A stretch of DNA of 64,000 nucleotides. It comes from Parvimonas micra. Lineage in GTDB: Bacteria > Bacillota > Clostridia > Tissierellales > Peptoniphilaceae. The position numbers and the translations under genes are program-made. The stretch lies in the NCBI RefSeq assembly GCF_037482165.1, contig NZ_CP148048.1, forward strand, positions 496,001-560,000. The letters are read 5' to 3'. Position 1 is the stretch's first letter. Every line of letters begins with the position of its first letter. Positions 45,165 to 53,826 of this stretch are shown here, in pieces. The notes below the pieces were generated by a model that was given only the letters and a program-made list of their open reading frames with translations, was not told where the DNA came from and searched no databases.

Positions 45165-45193
45165 ATTATATTCCACAAATATAGTGGAATAAA
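45165..45193 (-). promoter_or_regulatory. Promoter of the MATE gene with dyad in the spacer
   Basis: On the minus strand: -10 TATAAT (45165-45170) and a weak -35 (45188-45193). The inverted repeat ATTCCAC-N7-GTGGAAT (45170-45190) fills the spacer and suggests a regulator site. The divergent region 45194-45523 otherwise holds AT-rich DNA, a small dyad (AGAAATT-N6-AATTTCT, 45300-45319), a hairpin (CTTTATC/GATAAAG, 45439-45458) and an extended -10 TGATATAAT (45422-45430) for the next operon. Confidence 0.55.
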
Positions 45194-45523
45194 ACATATT
45201 TAAATAAAAATCTTTTAAAAATATTATAATAATAGTAAAAAATGTACTTTTAAATTATTTAGTTCAACTAATTTTTTGAAAATATTTATCATTAATTATA
45301 GAAATTTATTATAATTTCTTATAAATTTGTTAGTTTACTAAAAATTATATTATCAGTGTAATATCAATAATAAAAAATAATATTATTATCTTAAAATAAA
45401 TTATGATAAATTATAAAAATATGATATAATAATTATATCTTTATCCTTTGTGATAAAGTTGCATTTATTTTATTTCCATAATTATATTAAAATAATATGG
45501 ATTAGATAATTTAGGAGGAAAAT

Positions 45524-46570
45524 ATGAAAAAATCAAGAATTTTATCTTTAATGCTTGCTGGCTTAATGTTAGTTGGTTGTCAATCTAAAAAAGCAGAAGA
45601 TAAAAAAGAAGAAAAGCAGGTAGAAACTACTAAAAACTTTGAAGGAAAAACTTTAAATGTTGTAGCTACGTCTGAAAAATATAAAAAACTTTTTGATAAG
45701 TTTTCAGATGAAACTAAGGCTAAAGTTGAATTTCTTTCAATGTCAAGTGGAGAAGTAATTGCTAAAATTAAAGCTGAAGGTGGAAAACCAAGTGCTGATG
45801 TTTGGTTTGGTGGCGGAATTGATGCCTTTATGAAAGCTAAATCAGATGGTCTTTTAGAAATGTATAAACCTGAAGGATTTGATAAAATTAAAGAAGGATT
45901 TAAAGATAATGAAGGTTACTGGATTTCAAAGGGAGTTACAGTTGTAGGATTTTTAGTAAATAATAAAATTTTAGAAGAAAAAGGACTTAAAGTACCTAAA
46001 ACTTGGGAAGAAATTGTAGATCCTAAGTATAAAGATGAAATTATTATGGCAAATCCTGCTGTTTCAGGAACTAGTTTTGCAAATGTTAAAGGCCTTATAG
46101 ATAAGTATGGAGAAGAAAAGGCCTGGGAATATTTTAAAAAGTTAAATGATAATGTTAAGTTCTATGGAAAAAGAGGAAAAGATCCACAAGAAAAAACAGT
46201 AGCAGGAGAATTTGGAATAGGAATTATTCCAATTGATAAATCAGCTTTTGATGTAGCTGAAAAAAATAATTTAACTGCAATTTATCCAGAAGATGGTTTA
46301 TGCTGGGTACCAGAAGGTGTAGCAATTTTTAAGAACAGTCCAAACCTTGAAGTTGCAAAAGCATTTGAAGATTTTATTTTAAGACCTGAAAATCAACAAT
46401 TGATTGCTGAACTTGATGGAAAAGATGGTGGTCAAATGGTAATTGAAGGAACTAAAGGGTATGATCTTGGCTTACCTAAAGATAAATTTATAAAAGAGGA
46501 TATAGAAAGTTTTGGTTCACAAAGAGAAGCTATTCTTAAGAAATGGGCAGAATTAACACAAGGAAAATAA
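45524..46570 (+). CDS. ABC substrate-binding lipoprotein, ferric-iron/phosphonate class
   Basis: A 348-aa lipoprotein (lipobox LVGC, Cys19) of extracellular solute-binding family 1, close by pattern to FbpA/AfuA: EVIAKIKAEGGKPSADVWFGGG and WEEIVDPKYKDEIIMANPAVSGTSF are hallmark segments (each quoted partly, residues about 80-101 and 160-184). The paired tyrosines that hold ferric iron in FbpA are not evident near the C-terminal third, so iron is not assured; 2-aminoethylphosphonate or another anion is possible. AGGAGG precedes the ATG. A terminator follows, then permease and ATPase. Confidence 0.85.
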   Translation: MKKSRILSLMLAGLMLVGCQSKKAEDKKEEKQVETTKNFEGKTLNVVATSEKYKKLFDKFSDETKAKVEFLSMSSGEVIAKIKAEGGKPSADVWFGGGIDAFMKAKSDGLLEMYKPEGFDKIKEGFKDNEGYWISKGVTVVGFLVNNKILEEKGLKVPKTWEEIVDPKYKDEIIMANPAVSGTSFANVKGLIDKYGEEKAWEYFKKLNDNVKFYGKRGKDPQEKTVAGEFGIGIIPIDKSAFDVAEKNNLTAIYPEDGLCWVPEGVAIFKNSPNLEVAKAFEDFILRPENQQLIAELDGKDGGQMVIEGTKGYDLGLPKDKFIKEDIESFGSQREAILKKWAELTQGK

Positions 46571-46633
46571 AATTTCACGATAATTTTTATCGAGAATATT
46601 TTTAGAAATCTTGTTGTTTTACAATAGAAAATA

Positions 46634-46655
46634 GGGAGAGCAATCTCCCTTTTTA
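46634..46655 (+). terminator. Intrinsic terminator between binding protein and permease genes
   Basis: GGGAGA (46634-46639), loop GCAA, TCTCCC (46644-46649), then TTTTT. Same arrangement as at 39683-39706 in the phn operon. Confidence 0.85.
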
Positions 46656-46668
46656 ATTAATTAAAGTT

Positions 46669-48315
46669 ATGAAAAGATATTTTAAATTTTTAGATGCAAT
46701 TATTATATTAACTCTTGTTTTTTGTTTATTTACTTTTATTTTATTTCCTTTCTTAAAAGTTTTTACTTCCACATTTTTTAATGAAGGAAAATTTACTTTA
46801 GAAGGATTCACTTTTTTAAAAACACAGAGTAAACTTTTATATAATTCAATTTTTGTAGCAATTTTTGCTACCATAATTACAACAATTGTTTCAGTTTCTA
46901 TTGGAATTTTTTGTTTTAGTATTAGAAAGAGTATAAAGAGATTAATTTCATTTGTTTTAATGATTACAATGATATCTCCACCTTTTGTTTCATCATTAGC
47001 ATATATAAAACTTTTTGGAAGAAGAGGTTTCATAACACATGATATTTTTAAGCTTTCATTTAATGCTTATGGTTCATTTGGTGTTATTTTAATGCAAAGT
47101 ATAGGTCTTATTTCTTTGAGTGCTCTTATGATTATATCTACACTAGATAATATTGATAAGGAGCAAATAAATAGTGCAAGATCTTTAGGGGCAAAAACAA
47201 ATAATATTATTTTAGATATTATTTTACCTCAATTATTACCTAGCATAAAAGTTGTTGCAATTTTAAGTTTTATAAGAAGTATTGCTGATTTTTCTACACC
47301 TTTAATAATAGGTGGTTCTTTTGAAACTTTAGCTTCAAAATCATATAATGTTTTTATTTCTGATGGAAATATTATTCAGGCTGGAGCTATGAATATAATA
47401 CTTTGTATTCCAGTTATTTTTACTTTTATATTTTATATAAAGAATTCAAGAATAATTTCAAATACAAATTTTGGATCTAATGTGTCAGAAGTTAATATTG
47501 AAAAGAAAGGTATTGTTTTTTCCTTTGCAATTTTTTTATCAACAATATTTTTGATTTTATTAATTTTACAATATAGTTCTATAATTTTATCTGCTTTTAC
47601 AGATTATTCAAAAGGAAAATTATATTTTACATTTGAACACTTTATAGGAATTAAGAACCATATAGATAAAACTATTTTTAGAAGTATTAATTATTCTTTG
47701 ATTTCTGCTTTCTTTGGTAGTCTAATAGGACTTTTACTACAATATTATATTCATATAAGAAATGTAAAATTTTTAAAAATATTTGATTTTATTGCTACTA
47801 TGCCATATATGTTACCAGGTACTTTCTTTGGAATTGGATATATATTAGCTTTTAATAATTATCCAATTTACATTACAGGAACTGCTTTAATAGTTATTTT
47901 GAATGTTACTTTTAAGCAACTTCCTTTTTCAACTAAAGTCTTTAGTTCTAGTTTAGAAACAATAGATAAGAATCAAATTTTAAGTGCAAAAGACCTAGGA
48001 GCAAATGAATTCTTTATTTTTAAAGATGTTATTTTATCACATACAAGAAATCATTTTGTTATAAGCATGATAAATGGATTTAATAGTACTATGACTACAG
48101 TTGGATCTATAATTTTCATTGTATATCCAGCACAAAAGGTTTTGACTCTTGTAATGTTTGATGTCATAAATAGTGGTAAATACAACACTGCTTCAGTATT
48201 AGCTATATTGATAATTCTGATTTGCTTAATTTTTAGTTTATTATTTATGTTTATTAATTATATTTTAAATAAATTAGGAGATACTTATGTTCTTAGAAGT
48301 AAAAAATTTATGTAA
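46669..48315 (+). CDS. ABC transporter permease, two fused permease domains
   Basis: A 548-aa permease with about 12 helices. Both halves have the coupling loop: LDNIDKEQINSARSLGAKTNN (about residue 160) and LETIDKNQILSAKDLGANEFF (about residue 425), the double-domain layout of FbpB-type iron permeases. It forms the channel for the binding protein encoded upstream. The ATG at 46669 has only a weak site (TTAAAG), and it lies soon after the terminator. Its end overlaps the ATPase gene by 29 bases. Confidence 0.9.
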   Translation: MKRYFKFLDAIIILTLVFCLFTFILFPFLKVFTSTFFNEGKFTLEGFTFLKTQSKLLYNSIFVAIFATIITTIVSVSIGIFCFSIRKSIKRLISFVLMITMISPPFVSSLAYIKLFGRRGFITHDIFKLSFNAYGSFGVILMQSIGLISLSALMIISTLDNIDKEQINSARSLGAKTNNIILDIILPQLLPSIKVVAILSFIRSIADFSTPLIIGGSFETLASKSYNVFISDGNIIQAGAMNIILCIPVIFTFIFYIKNSRIISNTNFGSNVSEVNIEKKGIVFSFAIFLSTIFLILLILQYSSIILSAFTDYSKGKLYFTFEHFIGIKNHIDKTIFRSINYSLISAFFGSLIGLLLQYYIHIRNVKFLKIFDFIATMPYMLPGTFFGIGYILAFNNYPIYITGTALIVILNVTFKQLPFSTKVFSSSLETIDKNQILSAKDLGANEFFIFKDVILSHTRNHFVISMINGFNSTMTTVGSIIFIVYPAQKVLTLVMFDVINSGKYNTASVLAILIILICLIFSLLFMFINYILNKLGDTYVLRSKKFM

Positions 48316-49234
48316 GAAATATGGTGAAAAGGAAGTTTTAAAAGATATTAACTTCTCTCTTGAAGAAGGTAATATTCTATGTATATTGGGACCTTCCGGT
48401 TGTGGAAAAACAACCATTTTAAATTCAATTGGAGGTTTTATTAAAAACGATTCAGGACAAATTATTTTAAATGGAGAAGATATAAGTTCTTTAAATCCAG
48501 AAGATAGAAATATTTCAACAGTTTTTCAATCTTATGGACTTTTTAGTAATAAAAATGTTTTAGAAAATGTTGCTTATGGATTGAAATTTAGAAATGTAAA
48601 AAAGCAAGATAGAATAAAACAATCTATGGAAATGCTAAAAATTGTTGGACTTGAAGGATATGAAAAAAGAAAAATTCATGAGTTATCTGGTGGCCAAAGG
48701 CAAAGAGTGGCACTTGCAAGAAGTCTAGTTATAAGTCCAAGACTTATTTTGCTTGATGAACCTTTTTCAAATCTTGATAAAAATTTAAGAATTACAATGA
48801 GAAATGAAATTAAGAAACTTGTAAAATATTTTAAAATGACAACAATACTAGTAACACATGACCAAGAAGATGCTTTTACAATGGCTGATAGAGTTATTTT
48901 AATGAATGAAGGAAAAATAATTCAAAATTCTACAGTTACTGAGCTATATAATTCTCCAAATAGTGAGTTCTCACTATCATTTATTGGAAATTCAAATAAA
49001 TTAGATAATGATAATTTTATTAGGCCGGAAAAAATCAAAATAGTTGATTATGAAACTCAAGAACCTGCTAAAATTTTATCAAAACAATTTAGAGGAGCTT
49101 TTATAGAGTATCAGTTAAAGTTAAAGAAAAACGATGAGAAGATATTAAAAGTAGTAGAATTAAATACTGGAAAAGAAAAAAATATCGGAGAAGATGTTTT
49201 TATTGAGTACAAATTACAAAAACTTTCAATTTAA
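48287..49234 (+). CDS. ABC transporter ATPase, FbpC/PotA-like
   Basis: A 315-aa ATPase: Walker A GPSGCGKTT, signature LSGGQRQRVALARSL, Walker B LILLDEPFSNLD, switch His in VTHDQEDAF. After residue 235 comes a short TOBE-like regulatory tail (NFIRPEKIKIVDYE). The start ATG 48287 has AGGAG at 48275-48279 and lies inside the permease gene, giving a 29-base overlap and probable translational coupling. A terminator overlaps its stop. Confidence 0.92.
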   Translation: MFLEVKNLCKKYGEKEVLKDINFSLEEGNILCILGPSGCGKTTILNSIGGFIKNDSGQIILNGEDISSLNPEDRNISTVFQSYGLFSNKNVLENVAYGLKFRNVKKQDRIKQSMEMLKIVGLEGYEKRKIHELSGGQRQRVALARSLVISPRLILLDEPFSNLDKNLRITMRNEIKKLVKYFKMTTILVTHDQEDAFTMADRVILMNEGKIIQNSTVTELYNSPNSEFSLSFIGNSNKLDNDNFIRPEKIKIVDYETQEPAKILSKQFRGAFIEYQLKLKKNDEKILKVVELNTGKEKNIGEDVFIEYKLQKLSI

Positions 49235-49249
49235 TTGAAAGTTTTTTTC
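49221..49249 (+). terminator. Terminator overlapping the ATPase stop codon
   Basis: AACTTTCAAT (49221-49230), loop TTA, ATTGAAAGTT (49234-49243), then TTTTTT. The stem includes the last codons and the TAA. Confidence 0.85.
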
Positions 49250-49330
49250 TATATTAACAATTGTTGAATTTTAGTTGATATTGTATTATAATTAATATGA
49301 AAAATATAAAAATTAGAAAGATGTGATTTT

Positions 49331-50293
49331 ATGGGTTTAGATAAATTATTTTTTTTGTTATCAACTATAAGAATAACAGATATTATAGATATATTTATAG
49401 TTAGTTTTATGTTTTATAAGTTATTTGCATTGATTAGAGGAACAAGAGCCACTCAACTTATAAAAGGGATACTATTCATTTTTATAGCTTCAAAACTAAG
49501 TGAGTTTTTTAAACTTTATACTATAAGTTGGATTTTAAATAATGCAGTCACAGTTGGTTTTATAGCTATTTTGATAGTATTTCAACCAGAACTTAGAAGG
49601 ATATTGGAACATATTGGAAATAATAAACTTTTAAAACCTGTTAATTTTGAAGTATCAAGTAGTAATGCTAATGTCATTGAAGAAATTGTTAAGGCTACAT
49701 ATTCATTAGCTGACAAAAAAATTGGTGCTTTAATGGTTTTAGAAAGAAAGACAGGCCTTAGGGATATTATTGAAACAGGTATTTCTTTGAATTCTGACGT
49801 TTCTTATGAATTGTTAATGAATATTTTCATTCCTAATACTCCATTGCATGATGGGGCAGTTGTTATAAGTCATGATCGTATTATAGCAGCGTCTTGTTTT
49901 TTACCTCTAACTGATAGTAAACAAATATCAATGGAACTAGGAACAAGGCACAGAGCTGGTATTGGTATTTCAGAAAAATCAGATGCTATAGTAATCGTTG
50001 TTAGTGAAGAAACAGGATATGTTTCTATTTGTGAAAAGTCAAGAATAAATAGAAATGTTTCAAAAGAATACTTATTAAATTATTTAGTTGAAAATTTTGT
50101 TGTCGAAGAAAAAAATACTAATTCATTAAAAGAAATTTTCCAAAATTTATTTGAAAATAAAGAAGTTTCAGATGATGTTGTAAATAAGCAAGAATTTAAA
50201 GAAGAAGTTAAGAAAGAAATTATTGAAGATATAAAAGAAGAAGTTAGTGAAATTGTTGAAAATCAAGGTGATAAAATTGTTAAAAAAGATTAA
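49331..50293 (+). CDS. cdaA: Diadenylate cyclase CdaA
   Basis: A 320-aa membrane enzyme making cyclic di-AMP from two ATP. Three N-terminal helices (about residues 10-90) precede the DAC domain with the catalytic DGAVVI and GTRHRAGIGISE motifs. A 60-residue acidic, Glu/Lys-rich C-terminal tail follows. Cyclic di-AMP controls potassium and osmotic balance and wall homeostasis. The gene overlaps cdaR, its usual regulator partner. The ribosome binding site is weak (AAAGATGTGAT). Confidence 0.93.
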   Translation: MGLDKLFFLLSTIRITDIIDIFIVSFMFYKLFALIRGTRATQLIKGILFIFIASKLSEFFKLYTISWILNNAVTVGFIAILIVFQPELRRILEHIGNNKLLKPVNFEVSSSNANVIEEIVKATYSLADKKIGALMVLERKTGLRDIIETGISLNSDVSYELLMNIFIPNTPLHDGAVVISHDRIIAASCFLPLTDSKQISMELGTRHRAGIGISEKSDAIVIVVSEETGYVSICEKSRINRNVSKEYLLNYLVENFVVEEKNTNSLKEIFQNLFENKEVSDDVVNKQEFKEEVKKEIIEDIKEEVSEIVENQGDKIVKKD

Positions 50294-51512
50294 TATAAAG
50301 AGTATAATTGAATTAATTAAGAAAGATTTTAAATTAAAAGTAATTTCATTGGCTGTTGGAATAGTTATGTGGTTTCTTGTTATTGGTGGAGTTAATCCAG
50401 TTGTTACAAGGCAATTTAATGATGTTCCTGTAAGTTTTAAGAATCAATCTGTTTTAGAATCTAGAAAACTTATAAGAATAAGTCCTGAAAATCCAACAGT
50501 AACAGTTACTATAACAGGAAAAAGAAGTGATGTTTATTCTGTAAATAAAAGTGATATAGTTGCAGAGGTGAATTTACAAAACGGGATAACATCTGGGGCA
50601 CATAGATTATCTATTAATTATAAAGTTCCATATAATGTTCAGTTTAAATCAGCTTCAGAAACTGATTTACTAGTTACTTTAGATGAAGAAATAAGTAAAA
50701 CTTATAAAGTTGAAGTTGAAACAGTTGGACAAATAAAGAATAAAAACCAAGTTGTAGCAAAAAAAGAACCTGCTGATTCTGAAATTGTAGTAAGTGGACC
50801 GGTTAGTTATGTAAATAAAGTTAAGAAAGTTCTTTGCGTTGTAGATGTTACTAATAAAGATAGTGATGAAGTAGTTCAATCTAAAATAGTAGCTGTTGAT
50901 GAACTTAATCAAGAAGTTAAAAAAGTGACTCTTAGTAAAACAGACACTAATGTTTCTATTGGATTTAAGAACTTTAAAGAAGTTCCAATAAAATTAGTAG
51001 AAATAAATACACCACCTAGTGATGTAAGAATTATAAAGAAAAACATTGTTCCTAATATAGTTTCATTGGTTGGAAATTTGACAAGTTTGGAACAAATTTC
51101 GGAAATAAGCACTAAACCTTTTGATTTGTCTCAAATAAAGGAATCAGGTTCATATAATCTTAATTTGGAATTACCATCTGATGTAGCTCTTGTTAATAAT
51201 GATTTAAAGGTTGTTATTAATATTGATGTTGACAAAAAGATTGAAAAGAATTTTGAAATTGATACTTCTAATATTTCAATAGAGAATGAGTCTGATAAAG
51301 AAATACTATTGAAAGGTTTACAAAATAAGGTTCAGGTTACTGTGAGAGGCTATGAATCTGACTTGGCTAAGCTAACTGAAGACGACATAAAACTTTATGT
51401 TTCAGTTAAGAAAGAAGATGTCGGTAAAAATGTGCAAATAAAAGCCAAAAATATTGAAAATATTGAAATTGTAAAAATTTCAAACGATATTGTTCAAGCT
51501 ATTGGAAAATAA
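50277..51512 (+). CDS. cdaR: CdaA regulatory protein CdaR (YbbR repeats)
   Basis: About 411 aa with one N-terminal membrane helix (VISLAVGIVMWFLVIGG) and an extracytoplasmic part of about four YbbR-type beta repeats (for example VTVTITGKRSDVYSV and VTVRGYESDLAKL). It binds and tunes CdaA. No ATG is available; TTG 50277 fits AAGGTGAT (50265-50272), while a GTG at 50247 would give 421 aa. Either start lies inside cdaA, so the pair is translationally coupled. glmM, the usual third gene of this cluster, does not follow. Confidence 0.9.
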   Translation: MLKKINIKSIIELIKKDFKLKVISLAVGIVMWFLVIGGVNPVVTRQFNDVPVSFKNQSVLESRKLIRISPENPTVTVTITGKRSDVYSVNKSDIVAEVNLQNGITSGAHRLSINYKVPYNVQFKSASETDLLVTLDEEISKTYKVEVETVGQIKNKNQVVAKKEPADSEIVVSGPVSYVNKVKKVLCVVDVTNKDSDEVVQSKIVAVDELNQEVKKVTLSKTDTNVSIGFKNFKEVPIKLVEINTPPSDVRIIKKNIVPNIVSLVGNLTSLEQISEISTKPFDLSQIKESGSYNLNLELPSDVALVNNDLKVVINIDVDKKIEKNFEIDTSNISIENESDKEILLKGLQNKVQVTVRGYESDLAKLTEDDIKLYVSVKKEDVGKNVQIKAKNIENIEIVKISNDIVQAIGK

Positions 51513-51521
51513 ATTTTAATC

Positions 51522-51548
51522 AAGCAATGGTAAAACCATTGCTTTTTT
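51522..51548 (+). terminator. Terminator after cdaR
   Basis: AAGCAATGG (51522-51530), loop TAAAA, CCATTGCTT (51536-51544), then TTTT. Confidence 0.88.
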
Positions 51549-51571
51549 ATAAATAAGTAATGAGGTTATGT

Positions 51572-53824
51572 ATGGATTTATTGAAGGGATTAAATAATAG
51601 ACAATTAGAAGCTGTGGAGCATTTTGGTTCTCCATTGTTGGTTCTTGCTGGAGCAGGAAGTGGAAAGACTAAGGTGTTAACTACAAAAATCGCTTATGCA
51701 GTTTTAGAAAAAAATGTAAGTGAATATGAAATTTTAGCTATTACTTTTACAAATAAAGCCGGAAAGGAAATGAAAGAGAGAATAGAAAATATCTTTAAAA
51801 GAGATATTTCTAGTATGTGGATAGGAACTTTTCACTCAATTTGCTCTAAAATTTTAAGATTCAATATAGAAAAAATAGGATATTCAAATAATTTTACGAT
51901 TTATGATAGAGATGATCAAAAGTTAGTTTTAAAAGAGATTTTTAAACAAAATCCTACTTGGGAAAGTGTACTTGGAGAGTTCAAAAATGCTATTATTGGA
52001 ATTATAAGTGATGCTAAAGGCAAAAATGTTAAATCAAGTGAATTTTCAAAATATTTTTCCTTTGGAAATAATACTGATGTAGTAGAAAAAATTTATAAAA
52101 AATATGAGGAAATCTTAATAAAGAATAATGCTTTAGATTTTGACGACCTTATCTTTAAAACTATTGAACTTTTTAAAAGATGCCCTGAAGTTTTGGACTA
52201 TTATTCTGAAAAATTTAAATATATTTATGTTGATGAATATCAAGATACTAATGATGCCCAATATGAGATTATAAAACTTTTAGCATCTAAATATAAAAAT
52301 GTATGTGCCGTTGGAGATATTGACCAATCAATTTATGGATGGAGAGGAGCAAATATTTCAAATATTTTGAATTTCGAAAATGACTTTCCCAATTCAAAAA
52401 TAATTTTACTTGAAGAAAATTACCGTTCAACACAAAAGATTTTGGATTGTGCTAATGAACTTATAAAAAATAATGTAAATAGAAAAGAAAAAAATCTCTG
52501 GACAAAAAAAGAGGGCGGAGACGAAATAATTTATAAAAGCTATCAAAATGAAAATTATGAGGCTATAGAAGTTGCACAAAATATTTCAAATTTGATTTTT
52601 GAAGGTTATAATTTATCAGATATCGCAGTTTTATATCGTGCAAGTTTTCAATCATTTGCAATTGAAAATGCACTAAGAAAAAATTCTATTGCGTATAGAA
52701 TGGTCGGTGGACTTAAGTTTTACGATAGAAAAGAAATTAAAGATATTTTGGCATATTTGAAATTGATTGCAAATCCGAAGGATGATAATGCTTTTAGAAG
52801 GATAATAAATTATCCTAAGCGTTCAATTGGAAATGTAAGTTTGCAAAAACTAGAGGAATATTGCTATGCTGAAAATATCAGTCTTTTTGATGGACTATTT
52901 AGAAATGAATTTTTGGACTCTGTAAGTAAAAAATTAAGAACTGAATTTGAAAATTTTAGAGATATGATTTTCGGCTTTATCACTTGTGTTGAAGATACTG
53001 AAGTTGAAATTTTGATTAAAGAACTTTTAGATTCAATCAAATTTGTAGATTATTTAAGAGAAAATGAAAAGAAAGAGTTTGAAAAAAAGGCAGAAAATAT
53101 AAATTTATTTTTGGAAGAAATTTCTAATAGTTATAAAGGAATTAAATTATTAGAATACTTAGAAACCAATAGTCTTTTGTCTGATATAGATAAGACTGAA
53201 GATTCGGATGAAACTGTTACTTTAACTACTATTCATTCTGCAAAAGGACTTGAATATAAAGTTGTATTTATTATAGGAATGAATGAAGGTATATTTCCGA
53301 GTGAAAGGTCAATTAAAGAGAGAGATGATGGACTTGAAGAAGAAAGACGACTTTTCTATGTAGCTATTACTAGAGCAAAAGAAAAACTTTTTATTTCTTC
53401 AACAAAGAGTATGACTATGTATGGGAAATTAAACCTTTATAGAGTTTCAAGCTTTGTAGATGAAATAATTAATTATGTTGACGATAAAAGCATTAATTTT
53501 GAATTTAATTTTGATGAAGAAAGAGTTACTACTTCGAAAATTAGAAATGATGCTTATACAGATTATTCCAGAACTTATGTATCTAATGCAGATCTTGGAA
53601 GAACGAAATTAGATAAACCATTAAATCATTATCAAAAACCAAATAAGACTTCATCTAAAGATGTTTATAAAGTTGGAGAAAAGATTATTCATGAAAAATA
53701 TGGTGAAGGTACTGTAATTAAATGTGAAAAAGCAGGAACAAAGGTTATGCTTATGGTTGCATTTGATGGAGAGGGTATTAAATTATTTGATTTAAAGAAA
53801 GACAAGCGTATAAAGAGGGCTTAA
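51572..53824 (+). CDS. pcrA: ATP-dependent DNA helicase PcrA/UvrD
   Basis: A 750-aa SF1A helicase, 3' to 5', for repair and replication-conflict resolution. Motifs: AGAGSGKTK (Walker A), TFTNKAGKEM, GTFHSICSKI, DEYQDTNDAQYEI, GDIDQSIYGWRGA, TIHSAKGLEYKVVF, YVAITRAKEKL. The C-terminal 60 residues contain the Tudor-like RNA-polymerase-binding segment (GEKIIHEKYGEGTVIKCE). ATG 51572 is chosen over ATG 51560 because GAGG (51562-51565) is correctly spaced. Followed after two bases by ligA, the usual partner. Confidence 0.95.
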   Translation: MDLLKGLNNRQLEAVEHFGSPLLVLAGAGSGKTKVLTTKIAYAVLEKNVSEYEILAITFTNKAGKEMKERIENIFKRDISSMWIGTFHSICSKILRFNIEKIGYSNNFTIYDRDDQKLVLKEIFKQNPTWESVLGEFKNAIIGIISDAKGKNVKSSEFSKYFSFGNNTDVVEKIYKKYEEILIKNNALDFDDLIFKTIELFKRCPEVLDYYSEKFKYIYVDEYQDTNDAQYEIIKLLASKYKNVCAVGDIDQSIYGWRGANISNILNFENDFPNSKIILLEENYRSTQKILDCANELIKNNVNRKEKNLWTKKEGGDEIIYKSYQNENYEAIEVAQNISNLIFEGYNLSDIAVLYRASFQSFAIENALRKNSIAYRMVGGLKFYDRKEIKDILAYLKLIANPKDDNAFRRIINYPKRSIGNVSLQKLEEYCYAENISLFDGLFRNEFLDSVSKKLRTEFENFRDMIFGFITCVEDTEVEILIKELLDSIKFVDYLRENEKKEFEKKAENINLFLEEISNSYKGIKLLEYLETNSLLSDIDKTEDSDETVTLTTIHSAKGLEYKVVFIIGMNEGIFPSERSIKERDDGLEEERRLFYVAITRAKEKLFISSTKSMTMYGKLNLYRVSSFVDEIINYVDDKSINFEFNFDEERVTTSKIRNDAYTDYSRTYVSNADLGRTKLDKPLNHYQKPNKTSSKDVYKVGEKIIHEKYGEGTVIKCEKAGTKVMLMVAFDGEGIKLFDLKKDKRIKRA

Positions 53825-53826
53825 TA

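Noticed and set aside
45135-45197. N-terminal extension of the MATE protein
   Set aside because: It would cover the -10 box and dyad; the ATG at 45134 has GGGAGGTG upstream.
45194-45523. Fur box for the ferric-type ABC operon
   Set aside because: The region has many AT-rich dyads, but none matches a GATAAT-type Fur consensus well enough to call.
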